Assembly: GCF_001428665.1 (NCBI RefSeq)
Contig: NZ_LMIJ01000005.1
Location: 1-64,000, forward strand
DNA length: 64,000 nt
Direction: 5' to 3'
Origin: Acidovorax sp. Root219
GTDB taxonomy: Bacteria; Pseudomonadota; Gammaproteobacteria; Burkholderiales; Burkholderiaceae_C
The notes below the pieces were generated by a model that made no database searches, was not told the origin of the DNA, and saw only the letters and a program-made list of their open reading frames with translations. A program made the translations under genes and the position numbers. Shown here piece by piece: positions 36,442 to 43,772 of this stretch (position 1 is the first letter of the stretch; every line of letters starts with the position of its first letter).

Positions 36442-36472
36442 CCCCAGAAGCCCGGCGGCGTGGTTTCTGGGG
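36442..36472. other. Inverted repeat upstream of the lipocalin gene
   Basis: CCCCAGAA (36442-36449) and TTCTGGGG (36465-36472), 15-nt loop, lie between the fasciclin stop (36497) and the lipocalin start. On the minus strand the hairpin is followed 14 nt later by TTTTTT. It may be a weak terminator for the fasciclin gene or a regulatory hairpin in the leader of the photolyase operon. Confidence 0.35.
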
Positions 36473-36496
36473 TACTGCGCAGAGGGTGCGGCCAGC

Positions 36497-37435
36497 CTAC
36501 TTGGGCAAAAGCACCCGGTCCACCGTATGCACCACGCCATTGCTGGCAAACACATCGGTGCCGGTGATGCGGCTGGTGCGAAGGCTCTGGTCGGTGATCA
36601 CGAGGCTGGGGTTGACCGTGAAGCTCTGGCCCTGCACGGTGGCGATGGCGGTGTTGACGGGCACCTCGGCCTTCAGCACCCGCGCCGGCACCACGTGGTA
36701 GGTGAGCACGCGGGTCAGCAAGGCGGTGTCGGCCAGCAGCGCCTCCTTGGTCAGGCCCAGCTCGGCCAGCAGCGCCGCAAAGGCGGCATTGGTGGGCGCG
36801 AACACGGTGAACGGGCCGGGGCCTTTCAGCGTGGCCACCAGGCCGGCGGCGGCCACGGCCTCGACGAGGATGCTGAAGTCGGGCACCGCCATGGCGGTGG
36901 CCACGATGTCCTTGTCTGCCGGCAGCAGCACGCGGTCCACCAGGTGCACCACGCCGTTGCTGGCCTGGATGTCGGTGCTGGTGATGGTGGTGACGCGGTT
37001 GCGGCCATCGGTGATCTTGAGGCCGTTGGCAGACTCGATCTTGAAGAAGCCGCCGGAGACCGGGGTGATGGCCTTGCCCAGAGGTACGTCTGCGCGCACC
37101 ACCCGGCTACCGAGCACGTGGTAGGTGAGCACAGCGGTGAGCAGGGGCTTGTTGGCCAGCAGCGCCTCTTTGGTCAGGCCCAGCTCGGCCAGCAGCGCGG
37201 CGAAGGCCGCGTTGGTGGGGGCAAACACGGTGAGGCTGCCCGTGCTCAGCGTGGGCGCCAGCCCGGCGGCCACCACGGCCTCGACAAGGATGCTCAGCTC
37301 CGGGGTGTTCTGCGCCAGTTCGACGATGTTGCGCTGGGGTTCGTCGTCGCTGCCCCCACAGGCCTGGAGCACGGTGGTGCTGGCCCCCAGGGCGGCGGCC
37401 AGAAGGACGGTGCGGCGGTTGAATGCAGTGTTCAT
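36497..37435 (-). CDS. Fasciclin (FAS1) lipoprotein with two FAS1 domains
   Basis: 312 residues. Signal with lipobox region VLQAC (Cys26). Two tandem FAS1 units, each with a conserved TVFAPTNAAFAALLAELGLT and a C-terminal ASNGVVHLVDRVLLP or ASNGVVHTVDRVLLP: the first at about 38-172, the second at about 180-312. FAS1 domains mediate cell-surface adhesion or protein contacts, and in bacteria they are often induced with photo-oxidative stress genes. It lies 86 nt upstream of the lipocalin gene, same strand. The two halves have nearly identical ELGLTKEALLA segments, showing internal duplication. Confidence 0.92.
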   Translation of the reverse strand: MNTAFNRRTVLLAAALGASTTVLQACGGSDDEPQRNIVELAQNTPELSILVEAVVAAGLAPTLSTGSLTVFAPTNAAFAALLAELGLTKEALLANKPLLTAVLTYHVLGSRVVRADVPLGKAITPVSGGFFKIESANGLKITDGRNRVTTITSTDIQASNGVVHLVDRVLLPADKDIVATAMAVPDFSILVEAVAAAGLVATLKGPGPFTVFAPTNAAFAALLAELGLTKEALLADTALLTRVLTYHVVPARVLKAEVPVNTAIATVQGQSFTVNPSLVITDQSLRTSRITGTDVFASNGVVHTVDRVLLPK

Positions 37436-37475
37436 GGGAATCTCTCCTCGCTGTCAGACAGTGGATGAAAAGAGA

Positions 37476-37498
37476 GGGGGCCTGCCGGACAGGCCCCC
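37476..37498 (-). terminator. Rho-independent terminator between the two fasciclin genes
   Basis: 9-bp perfect stem: GGGGGCCTG (37476-37484) and CAGGCCCCC (37490-37498), loop CCGGA. On the minus strand it is followed by TCTCTTTTC. It lies 57 nt after the stop of the upstream fasciclin gene at 37555, so it should end that transcript. The second fasciclin gene then needs its own promoter. Confidence 0.75.
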
Positions 37499-37554
37499 TT
37501 GAATCTGCGCCACCCGGCAGCTTTGCACGGGCAGGCGCGCAAACCGTGGGCCGC

Positions 37555-38010
37555 TTACTTGGGCATCAGCACCGTGTCGATGGCATGGATCACGCCGTTG
37601 CTGGCGGCGACGTCGGTGGCGATGACCTTGGACTGGTCGACCATCACGCCCATGTTGGTGGACACGGTGATCTCCTGGCCTTGCACGGTCTTGACCTTGC
37701 CGGCCTTGACGTCCTTGGCCATGACCTTGCCGGGCACCACGTGGTAGGTGAGCACCTTGGTGAGCGCCGCCTTGTCCTTGAGCAGGCCGTCGAGCGTGGC
37801 CTTGGGGATCTTGGCAAACGCTTCATCGGTGGGCGCGAACACGGTGAACGGGCCGGGGCCCTTGAGCGTGTCCACCAGGCCGGCGGCCTGCACGGCTGCC
37901 ACCAGGGTCTTGAAGTTACCGGCCTTCACGGCGGTGTCAACGATGTCTTGCGCCATTGCGCTAAAGGTGGCGCCTGCGGTAAGGGCCAGGGCAACCAGGG
38001 TCTTCTTCAT
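37555..38010 (-). CDS. Secreted single-domain fasciclin (FAS1) protein
   Basis: 151 residues. The signal peptide [20 protein letters not shown], cleaved before QD, leads to one FAS1 domain with [60 protein letters not shown] and [17 protein letters not shown] at the end. Periplasmic or secreted. Close to the widely conserved 150-residue bacterial FAS1 proteins. A cluster of palindromes lies 68-113 nt upstream of its start and a terminator after it, so it appears to be a separately regulated gene. Confidence 0.93.
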   Translation of the reverse strand: MKKTLVALALTAGATFSAMAQDIVDTAVKAGNFKTLVAAVQAAGLVDTLKGPGPFTVFAPTDEAFAKIPKATLDGLLKDKAALTKVLTYHVVPGKVMAKDVKAGKVKTVQGQEITVSTNMGVMVDQSKVIATDVAASNGVIHAIDTVLMPK

Positions 38011-38077
38011 GATTTCATTCCTCAATATGGGGATGCACTCACACGCCAAGATGGGCGCGGGCCGATTGTATGACCGT

Positions 38078-38123
38078 TTGGTTTTAATTTCTACCAATTA
38101 GTTTTATTAAAACCAATTGGTTT
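38078..38123. promoter_or_regulatory. Palindromic operator-like cluster upstream of the fasciclin gene
   Basis: An 11-bp dyad, TTGGTTTTAAT (38078-38088) with ATTAAAACCAA (38106-38116), overlaps a perfect 14-bp palindrome, AAACCAATTGGTTT (38110-38123). A third ACCAATT half-site lies between them. The A+T-rich tract is a likely promoter for the gene starting at 38010, and the dyads look like a dimeric repressor site (TetR/MarR class). No neighbouring regulator of that class is seen. Confidence 0.55.
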
Positions 38124-38145
38124 CATCCGGTCACATGACGCGCTT

Positions 38146-39039
38146 TCAATGCGCGCCAAAGATCAGCGATTGGTGCGTGGCCGCGCCCGCCAGCGTGCCG
38201 TCGCCCACCACCAGCGGCAGCGAGCCGCCCTGGCGCGCCGCGTCGCCGCAGGCATACACGCCGGGCACGGTGGTGGCCTTCATGGCGTCGGTCTTGATGG
38301 TGCGGCCCAGGGGCCCGTCTTCAAACTCGCAGCCCAGGGCCTGGGCAATGGGGCTGGCCACCTCCACGCGGGTCAGGGTGAACAGGCCGTCTTGCGCAAT
38401 CACGCGGCCGTCACGCATCACGATGTCCATGGCGCCTTCGATGCGGTCGATGAGCCCGCGCTCCAGCACCACGCCGCGTGCCTGCAGCTGCGCCAGCTGG
38501 TCCGCATCGGGCTCGAAGGCACCGTTCAGGAAGAAGGTGGCCTGGCCCCAGTCGGGCAGCATCAACGCGACATGCATGGAAAACGGCGACACGCCCAGGG
38601 CGCCGATGCGGCCCTGGTTCAGCTCGTAGCCATGGCAGTACGGGCAGTGAAAGACGTGGCGGCCCCAGCGCTCGGCCAGCCCGGGCACCTCGGGCAGGTG
38701 GTCGATGACGCCGGTGGCCAGCACCAGGCGGCGGGCATCGATGGCATCAGGCAAGCCATTCACCTCGACGCGAAAGCCCTGCCCTGCCCGCTCGGCAGCC
38801 GTGACCTTGCCCTCGCGCCATTCGACCGTCGGGTAGGCCATGAGCTGCGCGCGCCCCTGGGCTGCGATGTCGGCTGCAGGCGTGCCATCTTGCGTGAGAA
38901 AGCCGTGCGAGTGCTCGGCAAAGCGGTTGCGGCGCTGGCCGGCGTCCACCACCAACACACGCCGGCGCGCCCGCGCCAGTTGGGTTGCGGCAGCCAGGCC
39001 GGCATAGCTGCCGCCGATCACGATGGCGTCGTAGTGCAT
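38146..39039 (-). CDS. Thioredoxin-reductase-like FAD/NAD(P) oxidoreductase
   Basis: 297 residues, shorter than TrxB. FAD motif YDAIVIGGSYAGLAAATQLA, VLVVDAGQRRNRFAEHSHGF, redox pair HVFHCPYCHGYE (CxxC), and C-terminal VPGVYACGDAARQGGSLPLV. The CPYC replaces the usual CATC of thioredoxin reductase. No dedicated thioredoxin lies nearby, so the partner is unknown (ferredoxin-like or small thiol). The start at the ATG 39037-39039 has AAAGGAACC upstream. An Rrf2 gene diverges from it, so it may be controlled by redox or iron-sulfur signals. Confidence 0.88.
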   Translation of the reverse strand: MHYDAIVIGGSYAGLAAATQLARARRRVLVVDAGQRRNRFAEHSHGFLTQDGTPAADIAAQGRAQLMAYPTVEWREGKVTAAERAGQGFRVEVNGLPDAIDARRLVLATGVIDHLPEVPGLAERWGRHVFHCPYCHGYELNQGRIGALGVSPFSMHVALMLPDWGQATFFLNGAFEPDADQLAQLQARGVVLERGLIDRIEGAMDIVMRDGRVIAQDGLFTLTRVEVASPIAQALGCEFEDGPLGRTIKTDAMKATTVPGVYACGDAARQGGSLPLVVGDGTLAGAATHQSLIFGAH

Positions 39040-39055
39040 GTGGGGTTCCTTTTGA

Positions 39056-39083
39056 TTCACGATACTTTTGAAGTTTCATGATA
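39056..39083. promoter_or_regulatory. Direct repeats in the flavoprotein/Rrf2 intergenic region
   Basis: TTCACGATA (39056-39064) and TTCATGATA (39075-39083) are repeated with a 19-bp period, about 17-44 bp upstream of the flavoprotein start. Spacing near two helical turns suits binding of a regulator to one DNA face. The Rrf2 protein encoded divergently is the obvious candidate. Confidence 0.35.
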
Positions 39084-39133
39084 ACGCGCCACCCAATTTC
39101 ATGCAACTTACAATGATTCAAGAATCACACCCC

Positions 39134-39244
39134 AGCGGCTCACAACACTCAGCGAAGCGGTTCTAGCTAGGCGCTGTGTCGCAGGCAGTACGAGCAGTAC
39201 GACAAGACGCAGCAACGACGCCAGAAGAGTGTTTTGAGGCGCTC
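39134..39244. repeat. Structured inverted-repeat element (copy of the 54208-54330 family)
   Basis: Left end AGCGGCTCACAACACTC and right end GAGTGTTTTGAGGCGCTC are complementary with two mismatches. The interior has AAGCGGTTCTAGCTAGGCGC and CGCAGGCAGTACGAGCAGTA, and is inverted relative to 54208-54330. Both ends differ from that copy in a compensatory way (AAAACTC versus AACACTC, matched on the other side). It sits between the flavoprotein and the Rrf2 gene. Confidence 0.65.
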
Positions 39245-39264
39245 CATCCAAGGACCAAAACCTC

Positions 39265-39723
39265 ATGCGCAGTGATAGCCGCTTGTCCCGAATGCTCCAC
39301 GTGCTGTTGCACATGGCGCGGCACGATGCGCCCTTCACCTCCGAGCAGATCGCCGCCATGCTGCAGACCAACCCCGTGGTGGTGCGCCGCACGATGGCGG
39401 GCCTGCGCGATGCGGGCTATGTGCGGTCAGAAAAGGGCCATGGCGGTGGCTGGACGATTGCCTGCGACCTGGCGAAGGTGACGCTGCTCGACATCCACAA
39501 CGCCGTGGGCGGGCCGCACCTGTTTGCCATCGGCAACGGCAGCGACAACCCCGAATGCGCGGTGGAGCGCGTGGTCAACGCCGCCCTGGACGACGCCCTG
39601 CGCCAGGCCGAGGCGCTGCTGATCGCGCGGCTGGGCTCGATTGCGCTGGCCGACCTGGCAAAACAGTTCGATGCGGAGTGCGTGGCCAAGGGGTGGGCGG
39701 TTCATGGGCCCGCAGGGCATTGA
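39265..39723 (+). CDS. Rrf2-family transcriptional regulator
   Basis: 152 residues. A winged HTH near the N-terminus, MLHVLLHMARHDAPFTSEQI then AAMLQTNPVVVRRTMAGLRD, and a wing with SEKGHGGGWTIACDL. It has few cysteines (Cys in NPECAVERVV and DAECVAKG), not the classical three-Cys IscR cluster, so it is closer to the YwnA/NsrR-like branch. Probably controls the divergent thioredoxin-reductase-like gene; inference from arrangement. Start at the ATG 39265 (MRSDSRLSR). Confidence 0.88.
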   Translation: MRSDSRLSRMLHVLLHMARHDAPFTSEQIAAMLQTNPVVVRRTMAGLRDAGYVRSEKGHGGGWTIACDLAKVTLLDIHNAVGGPHLFAIGNGSDNPECAVERVVNAALDDALRQAEALLIARLGSIALADLAKQFDAECVAKGWAVHGPAGH

Positions 39724-39860
39724 CCCGCGTCCATTGGAACCGGAGATACGACTCCGCCAGGGCAAGCCCGTACATTTGGAGGTTTGCGTGCAATACGCCA
39801 AGCGGCGCTTGAACGGCCGCTCATGGCTGGGGCAGGCTCTCCCCAGCAGCGAGGCAATCC

Positions 39861-40457
39861 TCAGAAAGAATAGCGCTCTGTCAACCAGCTTTTCTTGCTG
39901 TTCTTGTAGGCACTGAAGAGAAACAGCGCTGCAATCACGCCGCCGACCAACAGCGTGCCCTTGGGGCCCAATGTGCTGGCGATGGAGTACAGCAGCTTTT
40001 CCTTGCCGGCATGCTTGCCTGAGGCCTCGACCGATGCATTGCCCATCGACGACACGACGAAGTAGAACAACCCGGTGAGCACCAGCGTGGCAATGGCAAG
40101 GAAGATGGATTTTCCCGACCGCTGCAAGAGCCCTGGCCGCAGCTGTTCGGCCTTGCCGCTCTGGCCCATCAGCGCCTGAACGCTGGCCACGATGCGCTTT
40201 TGGGCGGCCTCCGACAGGGCATGCACGCCGATGTCGTCGCCCAGGCCCTTCGCGGTAATCACCGTGGTGAACCGTGCATCCTTGGCCGCATGCACCGAAG
40301 CCACCTTGTCCTTCTCGATCAACCTGCCGTGCTCGCCCAATTGGGCTTTTTCCTTCTTGCCGAGCGTTGCCAGAGCACGTGGCTCAAGATCTTTTTGCGT
40401 GCTGAAAACCACCGCGCGATCCGACACACCCACCACCCCACCGTTGACTTCAATCAT
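39861..40457 (-). CDS. Membrane protein of unknown function, 198 aa
   Basis: MIEVNGGVVGVSDRAVVFST at the N-terminus, a soluble domain of about 100 residues, then two membrane helices (SIFLAIATLVLTGLFYFVVS and TLLVGGVIAALFLFSAYK) near the C-terminus. A strong ribosome site, GGGAGGAAAAA, precedes the ATG at 40455-40457. The soluble part has no recognisable family. It diverges from the gene at 40648 across a 190-bp region with a large palindrome. The two could be one system. Confidence 0.68.
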   Translation of the reverse strand: MIEVNGGVVGVSDRAVVFSTQKDLEPRALATLGKKEKAQLGEHGRLIEKDKVASVHAAKDARFTTVITAKGLGDDIGVHALSEAAQKRIVASVQALMGQSGKAEQLRPGLLQRSGKSIFLAIATLVLTGLFYFVVSSMGNASVEASGKHAGKEKLLYSIASTLGPKGTLLVGGVIAALFLFSAYKNSKKSWLTERYSF

Positions 40458-40544
40458 TTTTTCCTCCCTGTTGATATTGTTGAGGCTTGAACCATTCAGC
40501 AAGGGTTCAAACCGGTTGAGCACTGCAACTGCAGGCGAAAGTCT

Positions 40545-40604
40545 AGCGCCTGCGGACATGCTGGCACTGGACAAAGTGTCCAGTGCCAGGACCTTGCAGG
40601 CGCT
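40545..40604. promoter_or_regulatory. Large nested palindrome in a divergent intergenic region
   Basis: Inner stem: CTGGCACTGGAC (40561-40572) and GTCCAGTGCCAG (40578-40589), 12 bp perfect, with 5-nt loop AAAGT. Outer stem: AGCGCCTGC (40545-40553) and GCAGGCGCT (40596-40604), 9 bp perfect. Internal loops are 7 and 6 nt. It is centred between two divergent genes of unknown function. A bidirectional operator, cruciform or structured RNA leader are possible; no T-tract follows. Confidence 0.6.
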
Positions 40605-40647
40605 TAGGATGCGCATGCACTTAAAAAGTCTCTGCAAGGAATTGAGA

Positions 40648-41781
40648 ATGGGTATCGCGTTTCGCCAGACTGACATCAACATCAAGATTGCCAAGAAACA
40701 TGCGAAGGAGATTTCCAAGCTCCTGCTGGACAAGGGCTGGATTGCTGAGGACATGCCATTCGATGCCGCGCTGGCGGCGATAGGCTGGCAGGGCAAGGGC
40801 CAGAGAAACGTGCTGGAAATCGACGAGATCGATGTCGACAAGATCACCGAGCGGGTATCCCAACGCTTGGAGGCGCTGGCGCCCTTTGTGCGCGATGGGA
40901 GCTTTGTCCGCTTCGAGTCCGAGGAGAGCAGCAAGGACTACGCGCTCTGTGTTTTCGAAGGGGGCAAGGCCCATGGATACGGGTGGCTGGGCGCGCCAGC
41001 AAAATCATCGACCGCCGCCGCCGTCGGAACCGTGCCGAGCGGTGCCTGGAACGAGTACATCCATGACGAATCCCCCTCGCAGGAGAAGCTGACAGACTAC
41101 CGCTACTGGGCAGTGGCGGCTTGGAACATGGCGCAGAACATCGGGTTCATTGCCCAGAGTTCCAAGCGCTTCGGTGCCAAGGACGCAGACCAGGCCTACT
41201 GGATCATGCGGGCGTGCGAAGAGGCGCGAACGGCCCTTCAAGGGGAGCGCTACCTGATCGTCCAGGACATCCAGATGTACGGAAAAGAGGTGGGCAAAAT
41301 CCCCCAGACCCTTGCGGACCATGCGCAGGAAGTCAAGCTGCGCTGGCTCAAAGGGCCCCGCAAGAAGCTGGCCGAGCTGCCTTTCGCCATCGAGGCGGAT
41401 GAGCTCACAGCCCTGCTCCCCTACCGCGAGACGTTTGCGCCCGGGCGGGATATTCTGATTGATGGGCAGGAGGGTGCATTCCAGCCCGAAGTGCTGTCCT
41501 TCTTCGAGCACCTGCGCAAGGCATCGTGGTACCGGCAGGTCGGCAGCCTGGAAAAGGACGGCAGTGCCTACCGCGAGGTGATCACGGATTTCAAAGGAAT
41601 GATGTCCGACGTGACGGAATCCGCCGATTTGAAGGAGAGCCTGCTCTTTCTGCACCGGATGACCTCCGTCAAGGATGGGAGCGATGCCATCACCCCTGGT
41701 GTGGACAGAGAAGACGTTCCGGACCGCGCCCCGGGGATCCACAAGGCGATGGCAAGAATCAGCCAACTGACCGCAGCGTAG
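40648..41781 (+). CDS. Hypothetical protein, 377 aa
   Basis: Starts MGIAFRQTDINIKIAKKHAK at the ATG 40648, with AGGA upstream. Soluble, mostly helical and charged, with YDALCVFEGGK-like and RYWAVAAWNMAQNIGFIAQ segments, and QEVKLRWLKGPRKKLAEL. No named family recognised. Codon use is fairly normal for the genome. Divergent from the membrane protein at 39861-40457 over a nested palindrome, so the pair may be co-regulated. An earlier ATG near 40610 is possible but would place the start inside the palindrome's downstream flank. Confidence 0.65.
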   Translation: MGIAFRQTDINIKIAKKHAKEISKLLLDKGWIAEDMPFDAALAAIGWQGKGQRNVLEIDEIDVDKITERVSQRLEALAPFVRDGSFVRFESEESSKDYALCVFEGGKAHGYGWLGAPAKSSTAAAVGTVPSGAWNEYIHDESPSQEKLTDYRYWAVAAWNMAQNIGFIAQSSKRFGAKDADQAYWIMRACEEARTALQGERYLIVQDIQMYGKEVGKIPQTLADHAQEVKLRWLKGPRKKLAELPFAIEADELTALLPYRETFAPGRDILIDGQEGAFQPEVLSFFEHLRKASWYRQVGSLEKDGSAYREVITDFKGMMSDVTESADLKESLLFLHRMTSVKDGSDAITPGVDREDVPDRAPGIHKAMARISQLTAA

Positions 41782-42038
41782 GCCAACCGGCTGTCACCCC
41801 CGTGGGGCCGTGCTCTGGGTGGCGATGGGGTTGCTCGCGGGGACATGGGCACCTTGCCGAGAACGCAACGCGGCGGCCGACGCAACAGGCGTCCTGCAGT
41901 GGCATCGCTCCAGTCACTGGTAAAAAAACGTGTCTTTCCAGGCGCCCCATGTCGATTGGGCGTACTGTCGTTCGTCGTGTGATGACGGGGTGCCCACGGG
42001 CGGGCGCGCCGCATGGTCAACCCAACAGGAGTCAAGAC

Positions 42039-42407
42039 ATGTCTTACATCGACGGTTTCGTGATCGCAGTACCCACCGCCAACAAGCAAAAATTCATCGA
42101 GCACGCGCGCAAGCTCGACCCGATCTTCATCGAGCTGGGCGCCATCCGGGTGATCGAGGGCTGGGGCGATGACGTCCCCGACGGCAAAGTCACCGATTTC
42201 CGCCGCGCGGTCCAGGCCACGGCCGAGGAAACGGTGGCGTTTTCGTGGGTCGAATGGCCGGACAAGGCCACACGCGACGCAGGCATGAAGAAGATGATGG
42301 AAGACCCGCGCATGGACCCGTCCGCCCCCGGCAACCCGCCCATGCCCTTCGACGGCAAACGCATGATCTTCGGCGGCTTCGAACAGGTGGTCGAAGTGAA
42401 GGCTTGA
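42039..42407 (+). CDS. DUF1428 family protein
   Basis: 122 residues: MSYIDGFVIAVPTANKQKFI, FIELGAIRVIEGWGDDVPDG, VAFSWVEWPDKATRDAGMKK, MPFDGKRMIFGGFEQVVEV. This is the typical dimeric alpha/beta-barrel (ferredoxin-like) DUF1428 protein, related to E. coli YbaA. No catalytic role is known. Preceded by ACAGGAGTCAAGAC, a good ribosome site. Last resident gene before the repeat-rich accessory region. Confidence 0.9.
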   Translation: MSYIDGFVIAVPTANKQKFIEHARKLDPIFIELGAIRVIEGWGDDVPDGKVTDFRRAVQATAEETVAFSWVEWPDKATRDAGMKKMMEDPRMDPSAPGNPPMPFDGKRMIFGGFEQVVEVKA

Positions 42408-42743
42408 GCAGTCCCCAACGTCGCGCAGCGCGCACGCTCCCCGGTGCAACTCGCGGGCTGGCAGTGGCAGGGTCCGGTCGCAGCTCGAACACTGCCAGCC
42501 TGCCACGCTGCGCATGTGGTCGAGGGCTTCAGGTGTCGCTGATAAAGTTGCAAGTGCGTATTTCGGTCGCTGCTGGACAGTGGGGACGAACTGAGCTGGA
42601 CAGCTGGAACGGCGGGAGCTGGACACTCAGTTCGGCGCTCGTGGTCATTTCCAAATCGGGGACGTGAGCATCTGTGCAGCTTTGTCCAGTCGCCTTCTTG
42701 GGTGATACAGGGCGCTGGAGCCACCAGCTAGACTTCCGCTATC
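42408..42743. other. Gene-free stretch with iterated GCTGGACA motifs (possible IS remnant)
   Basis: No credible gene. GCTGGACA occurs at 42572, 42595 and 42618, exactly 23 bp apart, and a reverse copy TGTCCAG lies near 42683. Regular terminal repeats of this kind are found at the ends of IS21-type elements, so this may be a decayed end. No transposase remains. Confidence 0.4.
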
Positions 42744-42901
42744 GGCCGAGGCTGTGTGAAAACGTCGATGGCTGACTTTTGCGGGGGTACTTCAACCATT
42801 GCTCGCATCGAGATCGAGCGTTGTAGGCCGTTCTGAGCGGTCGATTTCTGAGAAGACCAGCAGCACCAGGGCATATGGCGCGTTTTTACACAGCCTCGGC
42901 C
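42744..42901. mobile_element. 158-bp MITE-like element, copy A
   Basis: Begins GGCCGAGGCTGTGTGAAAAC-G and ends CGTTTTTACACAGCCTCGGC-C: 21-bp terminal inverted repeats with one mismatch. The interior is nearly identical to copy B (43444-43601), including TCGATTTCTGAGAAGACCAG. There is no room for a transposase. Likely mobilised in trans by a DDE transposase whose ends share GGCTGTGTGAAAACG. Confidence 0.7.
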
Positions 42902-42935
42902 AAGAGTGGACGTTGGAGTCCGGCACTTAGACAAA

Positions 42936-43391
42936 ATGCACCCTTCTTCGATGATCAATCAGCTGCTCGAGGCTGTCTGGATATGTCCGCCAAGGAAGAC
43001 ACATCCTGCTTGGGTAGACCAAACAACAGCGGCTATTGCAACTGACCTTGTCAGATTGACTATCGCCGAATCCCCGACGGTCCAAGTTTCACCATGCGAG
43101 GTTTCAATACCAGGTGCCTACCCAGCCCTGGGCATCAAACTGCAGGAAGTGTCGAGTTCGACAAGGATGCCAGCGGGCTGGCCGGAAAACTGGAGGGCGT
43201 CCGAGCAAATCGACGCGGTTCGGAAGTATTTACCCGCAGTGATTGCAGAAGTTCGCGTTTGGGACGCCTTGGGCGAAGGCCCTGATTCAGCTATCCAACT
43301 TGTCTTCGTAACTGGCCTGGCACTCACTGTAAGGCATCAGTATCCCCCGATGACCTTGGGCGTGGACATAAGTCGTCGAGGCCATCTGTAG
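42936..43391 (+). CDS. Hypothetical protein between two MITE copies
   Basis: 151 residues from the ATG 42936 (MHPSSMINQLLEAVWICPPR). It begins 35 nt after MITE copy A and ends 53 nt before copy B. Codon use is less G+C-biased than the flanks. Segments YLPAVIAEVRVWDALGEGPD and IQLVFVTGLALTVRHQ look like a folded globular domain. No family recognised. The position between two elements suggests acquired DNA, perhaps a cassette-like gene; no attC-like site follows its stop. Confidence 0.5.
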   Translation: MHPSSMINQLLEAVWICPPRKTHPAWVDQTTAAIATDLVRLTIAESPTVQVSPCEVSIPGAYPALGIKLQEVSSSTRMPAGWPENWRASEQIDAVRKYLPAVIAEVRVWDALGEGPDSAIQLVFVTGLALTVRHQYPPMTLGVDISRRGHL

Positions 43392-43443
43392 GATGCTGCT
43401 AAGGTTCACACGGGAAAGCTGTGCCGCTGCTGCGGCGGCATAC

Positions 43444-43601
43444 GGCCGAGGCTGTGTGAAAACGTCGATGGCTGACTTTTGCGGGGGTATTTCAACCATT
43501 GCTCGCATCGAGATCGTGCCTTGTAGGCCGTTCTGAGCGGTCGATTTCTGAGAAGACCAGCAGCACCAGGGCGTATGGCGCGTTTTTACACAGCCTCTGC
43601 C
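43444..43601. mobile_element. 158-bp MITE-like element, copy B
   Basis: Same orientation and length as copy A and almost identical: GGCCGAGGCTGTGTGAAAAC at the left, CGTTTTTACACAGCCTCTGC at the right (one extra mismatch). A and B lie 542 bp apart as direct repeats around the gene at 42936, so recombination between them could delete that gene. Confidence 0.7.
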
Positions 43602-43644
43602 ATAAGCGAACATGTAACGACTGCCTCTTTTCACAGGATTTTTA

Positions 43645-43770
43645 ATGAGGTTAGAGCTTGAAGAGCATGGCAGAAAGCTCAGCAATTTCAACGGTTTACA
43701 GCCGAAACGCAAGCCGGCGCTGGGCGCAAGCGCGGCGATAGATAGCGGCGTGAGCCCCATAAGAATTTAG
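43645..43770 (+). CDS. Possible 41-aa protein, translationally next to the cassette-like gene
   Basis: MRLELEEHGRKLSNFNGLQP followed by KRKPALGASAAIDSGVSPIR I. AGGATTTTTA precedes the ATG and its TAG ends 2 nt before the ATG of the next gene. It may be a short leader or a fragment of a lost gene. The evidence is only position and a weak ribosome site. Confidence 0.3.
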   Translation: MRLELEEHGRKLSNFNGLQPKRKPALGASAAIDSGVSPIRI

Positions 43771-43772
43771 CC

